Positions 1 through 10,300 of a stretch of DNA of 64,000 nucleotides are shown here, in pieces. The notes beneath the pieces were generated by a model. That model was given only the letters and a program-made list of their open reading frames with translations, ran no database searches and was not told where the DNA came from. Made by a program: the position numbers and the translations under genes. Numbering within the stretch: the first letter of the stretch is position 1; each line of letters starts with the position of its first letter. Source of the DNA: Angiostrongylus vasorum (taxonomy: Eukaryota; Nematoda; Chromadorea; Rhabditida; Metastrongylidae); the NCBI GenBank assembly GCA_018806985.1, contig JADANN010000383.1, forward strand, positions 62,001 to 126,000, given 5' to 3'.

Positions 1-1021
1 CCAGACATTGAACACTAATTCGCTCTTTCCTTCATAAGTACACAAAAGATTGCTACTATAGTTTTTATTCACAGGTACTGACATTTCGGCAGATTTATTG
101 TCCTTCAGAGCTTGGACAGGTCTAACTGTTTGCAATCTACTTAGCCAAACACGTTCATAGCCTCAACAGAAAAATCCTCACGAGGCATAGATTTCAATCG
201 CATTGGAAACAAAGCAGCTTCTTCACACGTTCACCACTTTCCAAGAGTCTTCCACTAAGTATTTCAGGTGGAGGCCACCGTATAGACCTAAAATGGAGGA
301 TCAGTGTGCTTCTCACACTGAAATATCAGTCCGGGAGCAAATTCCATGACCGACGTTGTTTCAACACTAATCAGTGATAATCACAATTTTGACTTATTAT
401 CTACTGCCTACTCTTTTTAGCGGCAGGGTATGCGTTGCGAAATATAACTTTAATGATGCTGAGATATTTGCAAAACTCTGGACCGCAGGTGCCTATGGTG
501 GGGAACGAACGCGCTATTGTCCTTTCCGGGGAGTAGCGCGCTCACCACCACACCATGCAGGTCCTTCGTTTCGCCTGTCTCTCAGCTAGTTCTATTGATC
601 TTTTGCCATCAGCAATCACCCGTCAGCGGGATTGATCTGGGGGGCCCAAATCGGCAACGAACCCAGTTAAGCTGAGGCTGCAGTTATAATCACAAATTTG
701 ACTTATTATTTACTGCCTACTCTTTTTAGAGGCAGGGTATGCGTTGCGAAATATAACTTTAATGATGCTGAGATATTTGCAAAACTCTGGACCGCAGGTA
801 CCTATGCTGATGGCAAAAGATCAATAGAACTAGCTGAGAGACAGGCGAAACGAAGGACCCGCATGGTGTGGTGGTGAGCGCGCTACTCCCCGGAAAGGAC
901 AATAGCGCGTTCGTTCCCCACCATAGGCACCTGCGGTCCAGAGTTTTGCAAATCTCTCAGCATCATTAAAGTTATATTTCGCAACGCATACCCTGCCGCT
1001 AAAAAGAGTAGGCAGTAAATA
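1..1021. repeat. Left copy of a ~1.02 kb direct repeat
   Basis: By eye this stretch reads the same as 7,050-8,070 at a constant offset of 7,049. The right copy continues further left (from about 6,906), so this one is cut by the window edge. It contains a decayed hammerhead-like Penelope terminal segment on the minus strand (about 75-113), then SINE-B copies in inverted orientation (about 395-670 minus, a tail piece 680-815, and 818-1,030 plus). It holds no host coding sequence. Short ORFs in it are the same SINE read from either strand. Confidence 0.85.
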
Positions 1022-1030
1022 ATAAGTCAA
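395..1030. repeat. Inverted SINE-B pair
   Basis: Two copies of a tRNA-derived SINE face each other around 680-820, where a third tail fragment sits. The plus-oriented copy has a box A-like segment near 864-876 (GGTGTGGTGGTGAGCG), a box B-like GCGTTCGTTCCCC near 907-919, and the family tail (GCAAATCTCTCAGCATC). The minus copy gives the same sequence on the other strand. Related copies occur at 1,060-1,320, 3,270, 12,520-12,965, 20,590-20,975, 34,830-35,060 and 47,640-47,835. The pol III promoter reading is an inference from the box similarity. Confidence 0.75.
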
Positions 1031-1059
1031 AATTGTGATTAAAAGGTTAACATTGTGAT

Positions 1060-1320
1060 TTAGGCAATAGCCTCAGCTTAACTGGGTTCAATGCCGACTT
1101 GTGCTCCCTAGATTAATCTCACTGACGAGTAATTGCTGATATTAGCATTAGGTAGAAAACTAGCGGATAGAAACGCAGAGCCATGGCCTCCGCGGCGTAG
1201 GTTGTAATGCCCCCATGGAAAGGAAATCATGGTTCGATCTGGATCGAGGTCCAAGTTTTGCGAATACCCCAGCATCGTTGTAGTTGTAATACAGCTTCGT
1301 GTTCTTATTCTTTGAAAAAA
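1060..1320 (+). repeat. SINE-B variant copy
   Basis: This diverged SINE-B has a box B-like GGTTCGATCTGG near 1,230, followed by the family tail (AAGTTTTGCGAAT..CAGCATCGTTGTAGTTGTAAT). It lies just upstream of the first recognisable exon of the left-edge gene. Confidence 0.65.
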
Positions 1321-1413
1321 TGAAACTTTGCGGGATAAAAGTTTTCACTTGTGCATATTCGAGGCTCAAATAGGGTTACAAGCGATTCATACGATGTTCT
1401 TCATCTGTTTTAG

Positions 1414-2873
1414 GTTCCGTGGCAGGTTGTCCAGCGATACCGGAACATGGTCACCAAGGCCGAAAACCGAGAAGAAGATCTGACGGATAAGTATAAACGT
1501 TACGGACTCGATTTTACTGAACCTTTTCTTAATAGCGAAGTATGTGCAAGCATTTTCGTACGCTTTGGCTATTCTAATTTAGTATAAAGAGAATTTAATA
1601 CGTAAGTATAGGTACACAACGGTTTTCTTACCCAAGGTTGTTAAAAAATTGACTGGTCGGAGGAAAATTACGAAGGGATTGAACCAAGCAGTTTTCTACG
1701 GAATTCACTGCGATAACAGCTCGAGTTTGCTTATGGTAGGAATGAATGAAAACGCAAGTGAGTACTTTATGTTGATAAGTTTTTCGTTTGAGTTATTATT
1801 TGGTTCTCTTCATAGATGATGAAAGACGCATAATTTTCGTCGTTCTTGCGATGAGTACCTGTGTTAATCACTACGGCTACTCTACTTCCCAAGTCGTCGA
1901 TAATCAACTATAGAAAGTACTCTTCCATATAGGGCAGTGGGAGTAACATTGGCTCAGCAAGCTATCGAATGAATACACGAAATATAAGAGGACAAAGAAT
2001 ATGGAGTCACGCGTGACTAATGTTGCCCATAACGAGTTTGAATCCTTTTTTTTGCATTGAAATAGTTAAGGACCCTACACAGAAGAGGAGTTGATGGCGT
2101 CTGCTAAAGCTAGCGAAGCTTCGACATCAATTCGAGCTCCCTTTGTTTGATGTGGTGATTTTACCAGTATTTGACAACGGTGTTTAATTCTAAAGGTTGT
2201 TGTGCTATAATTTAGACGTCTGTATACCAAAATACTTTCTCGATCGCCACTTTTCAACGTCATGAGTGGCGGACGAAAGTTGAAGAAAAGAAAAAAGTAG
2301 GAGAAAAACCATTCAGAAGAGGTAAATTTATATTTTGTCACCTTTTTTTATGAACTCGAACACAAGATGTTCTGGAAAAGCTAGACCTCTGGTCGTTGAT
2401 CAATCCGTAAGGAATTAGCTATGCATTCGATCTCATTAAGCATCGTTGGAGGTGACTTAATGGATATCTGGCCCTTATAATGACTCGAGGTGGCCTTCCG
2501 ATGTATCGAGCCAGTGCTGCTATACTACAAGACAAGTGTTGTACCAATTTGCCGATCTTGAAAGGATCGAAGGCTCATGGATCCAGGGCGCGCGGAGCAA
2601 CCACATGCTTATTGCGGGGCGCCTCCGACCACTGCACTACACGCGCGTAATAATACTGTTTATAGATTACACTTGACGTGACACCTGTTTTAGTATGATT
2701 GAATTCAAATTTTGAAGTGTTATCTGTATTTCTTTTAGGCCAATCGATCCGATATTGATGAGCCACCCCACGTCGCACTTTTCTCGTCTGAGGACGACTA
2801 CGGTAGCGAAAATGGCTCGGAGGAGCCTAGGAATGAAACTGGTGTCTATAATAGGGATGAAGAAAATGATCTG
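1414..2873 (+). CDS. Unrecognised multi-exon gene (partial)
   Basis: Four exon-like blocks with good splice signals are visible: 1,414-1,539 (acceptor TTTTAG, donor GTATGT), 1,637-1,757 (donor GTGAGT), 1,816-about 1,913, and 2,739-2,873 (acceptor TTTTAG, donor GTATGC). The first three join in phase. Peptide pieces include VPWQVVQRYRNMVTKAENRE, AVFYGIHCDNSSSLLMVG and FVVLAMSTCVNHYGYS. Block three either stops at TAG 1,911-1,913 or leaves at a weak GTCGTC donor after SQ, which would join block four in phase. Block four is very acidic (FSSEDDYGSENGSEEPRNE). I do not recognise the family. The 5' end lies outside the window or is hidden by repeats, and everything after 2,873 is repeat-rich. Confidence 0.55.
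2395..2650 (-). repeat. SINE-A copy
   Basis: This is a member of the most abundant short repeat in the window. In transcription orientation the family starts with GGGCGCGTGTGGCGCAGTGG (box A-like), has a GATCGATCCC-type box B-like segment, then a body with CACCAAGCCTTCCA, GGTACCAGACTTGTCTGG and a tail GTCGAATGCATGGCGCA ending near TCAACGCCGAGAGC and TATCCTT-like repeats. Here it lies on the minus strand, between exon 3 and exon 4 of the left-edge gene. Confidence 0.8.
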
Positions 2874-3269
2874 GTATGCATTCACTGCTTTGATATGGAA
2901 TTGATGTCATTTCTTCTTTCAAGCATGAGTTGAAATACTTAGGAGCAGTAAGATAAAGAATGCACCTTAATACAGTACAAGGGTCTCTTATTAACACTAT
3001 AGCATCCCATTTTGCTGCAACGTCGAAATGTATGTGGCGGAACCTGTGGCTACGCTTAATTATGGCATGTTGTGGTATGCATTGAATTCAGCCCATAGTT
3101 CAGTATGCGCCAATGAAGTCCACCCCATGTTATTCATTCTTTTCCTTATCTAAGCGCTTTATTTCCACCTATTTTCTTTTATTTCTGTGGTTTGGTGCTC
3201 TAAAACTTTTTCTTCATCCTTTCTATTTTTCCATATTTGGCACGTATCCAATTCTTATTTGAGAAAAAG

Positions 3270-3370
3270 TCTTTTCCACACCGCAGGTGTTTGCGGTGGG
3301 GAACGAACGCGCTATTTCCAATTCCGGAGGCTAACGCATTCACGATCACACCACACGGGTCTTTTTTTTT
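3270..3370 (-). repeat. Partial SINE-B
   Basis: The segment with GTTTGCGGTGGGGAACGAACG, followed by a CACACCAC-type end, is the SINE-B head on the minus strand. The tail is missing or diverged. The flanking sequence from 2,880 to 4,190 shows nothing else I can recognise. Confidence 0.6.
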
Positions 3371-4187
3371 CAAAATGAATCCTATCTTTATCAACAATCT
3401 TCGTCCAACCGAACTTTCCAACAAGAAACGTTGATACAAATCGCAATATGTATCTGTGGTGATTAACATGAGAACTACTGCTTACAGAGCAAAGCACTGT
3501 ACATACAGAGCACTGTGCACGGATATGGCTATCATGATACTTCTGCAGAATGCTCAGATTGCAAAATTTCGCATGGCTCTATAACAGTTTCTCAAGCAGT
3601 ACTGCTTCAGAAGCTATTATGGAGTTTTCAACATTTGCATCGAGGACATTGTTCTATTCTACAATGAGAACTCCAACGATTGATGTGATCAAAACAACAA
3701 CAAATAAATGAATCGTTTCAAGGATAAACGAAAGTGCCACGATGTTCGGGGAAAGATCTTAATTCTACAGTGGCTTAATTTATGGCCATGTCTTCAGAAA
3801 AAGAGCGGAAATCTGAGGATTCTCTCCCAAGCACAGATGGTTTTTTTCACACAGAATGCGTCTCAGAATCATGTCCAATTACGTGAGCATATTTTGAAAA
3901 GTGCGGATAATCTTTGAATAGACAGCGACAAAACACAAGCTTCGTTTTAAAACCTTCGTAAATTTGCAAAATACTATCACACTGTAAAATACCGGTTTCT
4001 TTTGCAAAAACTCAAAAAAATTCCATTTCAATCTACTCTTCAATTAACAAAATTCACTACCAGCTGAGATATATTTGTTTAAACCTGCATAGCGCATGTG
4101 AAACCGTGATGAATTCATTATAACACCGGCTACGAAGAACAAAGGAACTCCTTAACACAAAATTAACACAAAACATAATGGATTGCC

Positions 4188-4560
4188 CTAAATCCATATA
4201 ATGTCTCCCCAGTTGATGTAATAACTGGTTTCGACATCGTCTGAATCAGAAGCAGGGCTTTCATTCCCAGGTGGTAGCATCCCTACCACTTTATCCGGAA
4301 TGAAGCGTCTGTGATCGTCGTCATCAACAGAGTGGTGCAATACATGACCTCCCGAATTGCTGCGAAAGCTAACTTCGACTACATCTGAATCAGAGGCAGG
4401 GCTTTCGTTCCCAGGTGGTACCAACTCTACCACTTTATCTGGAATTAAGCGCCTGTGATCGTCGTCATCAACAGAGTGGTGCAATACATGACCTCCCGAA
4501 TTGCTGCGAAAGCTAACTTCGACTACGTCTGAATCAGAGGCAGGGCTTCGAACGAGAACC
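4188..4560 (-). repeat. Tandem repeat, 144-bp period (48 codons)
   Basis: The anchor CTGAATCAGA recurs at 4,241, 4,385 and 4,529, a period of exactly 144 bp, giving about 2.5 copies. Read on the minus strand, the copies keep one open frame with 48-residue units rich in acidic residues (HHSVDDDDHRR, NESPASDSD), ending at 4,188. The frame continues upstream without a start codon into a tRNA-like head at 4,560-4,605. It could be a relic of a repeat-containing protein or a satellite-like SINE body. No start codon or splice context was identified. Confidence 0.7.
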
Positions 4561-4605
4561 GTGATCTTGATGAAGCATCACTACCACTGCGCTACCACCT
4601 CCTAA
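4555..4605 (-). repeat. tRNA-like SINE head next to tandem repeat
   Basis: On the minus strand this reads GGAGGTGGTAGCGCAGTGGT (box A-like), followed about 35 bases later by GTTCGAAGCCC (box B-like). It runs directly into the 144-bp tandem repeat. It does not fold as a convincing tRNA, since the anticodon loop is too long, so I call it a pol III-type SINE head. Confidence 0.55.
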
Positions 4606-4989
4606 TTTGGTTCCCTTTCAAAATTATACATGAATCAAGACCATGTATATTGCACTTCTTTCATTTGATTCGTTTTTTGCGCATTCGCCATCCACAAAGG
4701 CTTTCGCGCTTGCATATTGATGTCTAGGGAATTTTCATCTTCTTTGTGAATGTCGCTTAATAATGGTCAAGTTGTTTCTCCGTGGAAAGCTGGAGGACCA
4801 ATGCGGGGGTGTTCCCAAGTATCCCAGCAGCTCTTTTAAATAAGGGGAAACTTTTCAGATACGACTGGAGCCACCTTCCAGACCCGGAAAGGATATTGTC
4901 AAGATGTGACATCTACCCTGCTCTTTTCACACATTAAACGTCGTCTCTGCTACTACGTTATTTGCGCGAGTTGTTGTCACATCTTCACG

Positions 4990-6905
4990 TTAGCGCTATG
5001 AAAGATAAGAGTTCGAAAGTTACCAAGAGACATTTGTCTCCAGAAACACTGGAGCTGGTACGCTAGTGTGGAATCGTACGAGCTGCAGGCAACCGCGAAC
5101 TAACGTCCGAACTTGCAAAACAATGCAAACAGGCAATAAAAGAAGATCTCAAAGAGAGAAGAGCAGCACTAATGGTCGAAGCTGCAGAGGCTGGGAAAAG
5201 CATTCGCAAAGCCCACCGAAGCTTCGCCAATTACAAGCCCAAGATGATTGCACTCCGACGCCCAGGAGGAACAGTTACAGCCTCTTCGATAACCACGTCC
5301 AATCCCCGTCATATGAAATAAAGGAATATGGAAATGTTGTACCACCGGTTCTCCCTTCCGAAATCCGACGTGCCATTTCGTCGCTGGAAAATCGAACAGC
5401 ACCAGGTCCGGACAGGATAAGACCAGAACACCTGAGGAACCTCCTGCCAGTCCTCGTAAACATACTGGCTTGGCTCTTCACACGTTACCTGTTTGAATGC
5501 AAGGTCCCCTACTCAGTGGAAGACCAGCAAGACCGTGCTATTGGTCAAGAACGGTGACCTCCATGATATAGGCAACTATCGCCCAATTTGTTTGCTGGCT
5601 GTCCTGTACAGACTTTTCACTTGAGTCATCCTGAACAGGATTGCAAAACACTGGCCGAAGGACAGCCATGTGAGCAAGCAGAGTTTCGAAAAGGATTTAG
5701 TACGATGGACCACATCCACACGGTAACAAGACTCGTTGAAGTATCGCGAGAGTACAAAAAACCGCTCTGTTTCACTTTCATCGATTTACAGAACGCCTTT
5801 GATTCAAATGAGATAGAAGCAATCATAGAAGCCCCCTGATAGTCAAGGAGTCCCTACTCAGTAGATAATAATTCTTCGTGAGCTGTACAAAAAATTTCAC
5901 AACCAAAATATCACCATTCTACAACGACATTAACATTGACGTCAAAAGAGGGGTTAGGCTAGGCAATACCATCTCGCCAAAATTATTTACCTCCACCCAC
6001 CAGAACGCCATGCGAACATTGGAATGGGATAATATGGGAGTGAAAATCGATGGTCGGCAGTTACACCATCTTCGCTTTGCTGAGGACATCGTACTGATAA
6101 CACCAAACATTAGCCAAGCGGAACGTATGCTAGCCCACTTTGACAAAGCCTGTGGAAAGATTGGTCTTCAACTAAATCCCACAAAAAACGATGTTCCTGA
6201 GGAATGGATTGGCTTCGTATGCGCCATTAACGCTCAACGAAACGAATATCTCAAAATGCTCCAGTTATATCTATGTTGGTCGGGAAATCAGTATGTTGAA
6301 CGACTTAGCTCCAGAGTTGAGCAAAAGGAAACGAGTGGCTTTGGGAGCTGTCAAGAGCACTGAGGATGTAGTGAAGAGGACAAAGAACACTCGACTCCGT
6401 CGCACCTTTTCAATTCAACGCTACTTCCTGCTCTAACGTATGCGTCAGAAACCTGGTCGCTGTGTAAACAGGATGGAAAATCACTCAGCGTTGTTGAACG
6501 CGTAGTCGAAAGGACGATGCTAAGAATATCCCGTGTAGCGCAAGGAAGGAAAAGGATCCGAAGTTTCGACCTGCGTCAAGGATCAAAAATCAAAGATGCC
6601 GTTCTGTACGCCAAACAGTCGAAGTTAAGGTGGGCCGGACACGTAATGCGTATGAATGACAACCGATGGACAAGAGCCGTTAGTAACTGGATTGCTCGGG
6701 ATGTTAAAACCAGTGCAGGAAGACCACCGACTCCATGGCGAGAGTTCTTCACGAAGAGCCTAGAAGAGAGATATGATGCTCGACGAGTCCCTAGAGCGAG
6801 CAGAACCCACTGGGCTACTCTTGCACGCAACAGGGAAAAATGGAAGATTTACTGACGTCCGCTCGAGTCACTCGACGATCCACGGGACTAGAGTTACAGT
6901 TACTG
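4990..6905 (+). mobile_element. RTE-type LINE, 5'-truncated, reverse transcriptase and 3' end
   Basis: This is a non-LTR retrotransposon copy broken by stops and frameshifts. From 5' to 3' it shows the linker before RT (PDRIRPEHLRNLLPVLVNIL near 5,410), RT fingers and palm (CEQAEFRKGFSTMDHIHTVT near 5,670, then FTFIDLQNAFDS), and the catalytic motif as LRFAEDIVLIT near 6,070. In that motif the second Asp of the usual F/YADD is Glu. The C-terminal block has the RWAGHVMRMNDNRWTRAV signature near 6,630 and WATLARNREKWKIY* near 6,815. The endonuclease domain is missing. It is closely related to the 28.1-31.1 kb copy. Confidence 0.9.
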
Positions 6906-7049
6906 TTACAGTTGCCAAAATGTAAGCCAATGTAAAGAAAATATCTGAACCTCATATGCACTTATAAAGAAGAGTTCGAAGAACATATTAACTTCTAGAT
7001 CAGCAACGAGGTCAAATAAAGGTAGGTCAGAGACCACTTTTCTGTTGAT

Positions 7050-8070
7050 CCAGACATTGAACACTAATTCGCTCTTTCCTTCATAAGTACACAAAAGATT
7101 GCTACTATAGTTTTTATTCACAGGTACTGACATTTCGGCAGATTTATTGTCCTTCAGAGCTTGGACAGGTCTAACTGTTTGCAATCTACTTAGCCAAACA
7201 CGTTCATAGCCTCAACAGAAAAATCCTCACGAGGCATAGATTTCAATCGCATTGGAAACAAAGCAGCTTCTTCACACGTTCACCACTTTCCAAGAGTCTT
7301 CCACTAAGTATTTCAGGTGGAGGCCACCGTATAGACCTAAAATGGAGGATCAGTGTGCTTCTCACACTGAAATATCAGTCCGGGAGCAAATTCCATGACC
7401 GACGTTGTTTCAACACTAATCAGTGATAATCACAATTTTGACTTATTATCTACTGCCTACTCTTTTTAGCGGCAGGGTATGCGTTGCGAAATATAACTTT
7501 AATGATGCTGAGATATTTGCAAAACTCTGGACCGCAGGTGCCTATGGTGGGGAACGAACGCGCTATTGTCCTTTCCGGGGAGTAGCGCGCTCACCACCAC
7601 ACCATGCAGGTCCTTCGTTTCGCCTGTCTCTCAGCTAGTTCTATTGATCTTTTGCCATCAGCAATCACCCGTCAGCGGGATTGATCTGGGGGGCCCAAAT
7701 CGGCAACGAACCCAGTTAAGCTGAGGCTGCAGTTATAATCACAAATTTGACTTATTATTTACTGCCTACTCTTTTTAGAGGCAGGGTATGCGTTGCGAAA
7801 TATAACTTTAATGATGCTGAGATATTTGCAAAACTCTGGACCGCAGGTACCTATGCTGATGGCAAAAGATCAATAGAACTAGCTGAGAGACAGGCGAAAC
7901 GAAGGACCCGCATGGTGTGGTGGTGAGCGCGCTACTCCCCGGAAAGGACAATAGCGCGTTCGTTCCCCACCATAGGCACCTGCGGTCCAGAGTTTTGCAA
8001 ATCTCTCAGCATCATTAAAGTTATATTTCGCAACGCATACCCTGCCGCTAAAAAGAGTAGGCAGTAAATA
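7050..8070. repeat. Right copy of the ~1.02 kb direct repeat
   Basis: This reads the same as 1-1,021, including the inverted SINE-B pair (7,444-8,070) and the decayed hammerhead-like piece near 7,124-7,162. The match stops at 8,070, where the second RTE element begins. The 150 bases to the left (6,906-7,050) probably belong to the same repeat, but its left counterpart is outside the window. Confidence 0.85.
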
Positions 8071-8074
8071 ATTT

Positions 8075-9600
8075 TTTTCTTTCCTTAGAGGTGGAAGCCA
8101 CAATATGCATGTACTTCTCGCAAATCATATGACAGCCTACCTGCAAAAGGAAAAAATCCCAGACCAGTGGAGGACGTCGCACACGGTCATCCTGCCCAAG
8201 AAAGGAGACCGAAGGGATCTTCTTAACTATTGTCCCATGTGCTTGTTGAGTGTACTCTACAAGCTCTTCGCAAAGATTATCCTTTCACGCATAGCAAGGA
8301 CATTGAATGAGGCGCAACCAGTCGAGCAAGCAGGATTTCGAAAAGGATTCTGCTGCATGGACCACATCCAAACCATTTCCAGGGTCATCGAGGTTTGTCG
8401 GGAATACCACTTACCTCTAGTTCTAACATTTTTCGACTACGAAAAAGCGTTTGACAGTGTCGAAACGAATGCAATCCTGTCAGCGCTCATCGACCAAGGA
8501 GTGGACCCGTCCTACAATAACAACTCTGCCCGACTGTTATCGGAACTGGACTACGAAAATACAGCTTTTCCATCGACCTCTTACCATACCGATAGGAAAA
8601 AGGGGGTTCGACAGGGCGAGACAATATCGCCAAAGCTGCTCAGTGCTGCACTGCAGTGGATAATGAAGTCTCTCGATTGGAATGAGCAAAACACACGTAT
8701 TGATGGAAAATTCCCATCAAACGTTCGTTTTGCCGACGACATTGTTATCTTCTCAAGAAGTACTAGCGAAGCACAGATCATGATCAACGAGTTCAACGAA
8801 GCGGGGAAAAAGATCGGATTTCGCATAAACTGAAAGAACCCTGTTCATGAAAAACCCATGGTGCGAAGGCGAAAAAAATTGAATTGGATGGCTCTCTCAT
8901 TGCAGAGACCACCTTGTACGTATACCTTGGGCGATCAATGAACATGGAAAACAACATGAAGGAGGGAAATAGACAGAGGGAAAGAGGGCAGCTTGGGCGG
9001 CATTCGGTCCTCTCCAAGAAGCCACAGACCAACTGAAGGACCCGAAAATCCCGTACTCATCTCTTCGATTCTACGGTCCTCCCAGAGCTCTGTTATGCTG
9101 CGGAGATGTGTTGATACTTCAACTGCGTCAAGAACGCCTCCCATTACTCACAGAGCGCTTGAGCGATGTCTTCTGAAATATAACCGGTCTCATTATCTAG
9201 TCGGAATGGGAAGCTCTGACGTTCGAAATCTGTAACATCTTCGAGATTCAGGAGAACATAAATTGATAGCGAAACATAGATGGGCCCGTCACATAATAAG
9301 AAGAGACTACAGATGGACGAAAAGAACAGTAGAGTGGACTCCAATAGAATGCAAACGCCCCCTTGGACGATCACCTACACGACGGGTGGACTATTTTGTA
9401 AACAAAGTTAATCAGCTGTGCCCGCAGCTGCAGTTGTTTCACAGATCATGGTATAAGACTCGCAAGCGCTACCATGCTGGAACAAGACCACCACCATAGA
9501 CTACGATTACGACAGAAAGGAACGAATGGAATATGTGCTGGGGTCAGCACAGCTCGTGAAGACGAACCGTCCAAATACCCGAGTATCCAAGTACCATGCG
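8075..9600 (+). mobile_element. RTE-type LINE of a second lineage
   Basis: The RT part is open for 242 codons from 8,105 to 8,833. It shows WRTSHTVILPKKGDRRDL, QAGFRKGFCCMDHIQTISR, FFDYEKAFDSVE and an intact FADD catalytic motif (VRFADDIVIFS near 8,727). After a stop and frameshifts the C-terminal block follows (KHRWARHIIRRDYRWTKRTV near 9,270, KRPLGRSPTRR near 9,350), then the 3' end with GTGCTGGGGTCAGCACA and ATCCAAGTA near 9,536-9,592. The endonuclease is missing. It is the best-preserved RT in the window, but the copy is not complete. Confidence 0.9.
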
Positions 9601-9705
9601 TCCAGTGATAGAAGAAATATCGAACACATTTCTCGCATGTAAGCTTCTTCTTCTTAGCTGCACTTGTTTAGTTAAGCCGCACAAAATAACATTACTCTGC
9701 TTAAT

Positions 9706-9714
9706 ATTTTATTC
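9706..9714 (-). promoter_or_regulatory. Possible FANCI polyadenylation signal
   Basis: An AATAAA hexamer on the minus strand lies about 360 bases after the FANCI stop codon. This is the right side and a reasonable distance for a 3' UTR end, but the motif is common in AT-rich DNA. Confidence 0.3.
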
Positions 9715-10072
9715 AAAAGGCACCATTAACAACACTGGAAAATTACAGAACACCATTTAATAAACAAGGCTCGATTTACAATTTACCCTAAGAGGCTAAC
9801 TTGCGATACAGAGATCAAATCAAGTACCTGCTCACGGTTAACGGCAGGATAACAATACGACATTATAGGAGAAATCTGCAAAGGGGTCAATATGGCTCAA
9901 AACCCATGACACCGTAGAATAAGGGAACAAAACAAGTACCGAGTAGTAGTGAGCAGCGAACGCTCAAAAGGACAAACAAATGTGGTAGTGGCGGATTTTA
10001 ACGCCGAATTTGCCCATAAAGCACGAAGAAGTACAACAATAATGACAAAAACAACCACAAAACACTAGTAAA

Positions 10073-10300
10073 TCAGTAGACTACACTTTGCTCACTAGTA
10101 TCCTTCTCGTCACCATCCGTTATCCCATCTTCCTCAACGGAGTTCTTCGTCAACTCCTCGTTTTCTTGTTCGTCTGATCTTCCCATAATTTTCGTTGCTT
10201 TTGTTTTCTTTCTCCTTGGTTCTTCGTCTTCGCTTTGTACTACACGTGTTTTTAGTGTCTTAAGGTTGATACGAAAATCACGCATTCCAATCGTATTCTT
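10073..10300 (-). CDS. fnci-1: FANCI last exon: MRDFRI motif and basic/acidic tail
   Basis: The exon follows acceptor TTGTTCCAG and encodes 75 residues to a TGA. It begins [15 protein letters not shown], matching the family's conserved (S)RDFxIK segment. A basic cluster [12 protein letters not shown], in the position of the vertebrate C-terminal nuclear signal, comes next, and then an acidic Glu/Asp-rich end. The tail is longer and more acidic than in human FANCI. Confidence 0.88.
   Translation of the reverse strand, partial: KNTIGMRDFRINLKTLKTRVVQSEDEEPRRKKTKATKIMGRSDEQENEELTKNSVEEDGITDGDEKDTSEQSVVY

Noticed and set aside
374..589. 71-codon ORF repeated at 7,423-7,638 and on the minus strand at 830-1,030
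   Set aside because: It is SINE-B sequence read in either orientation, without a protein family or splice context.
5169..5402. ORFs antisense to the RTE reverse transcriptase
   Set aside because: They are shadows of the retrotransposon coding strand.
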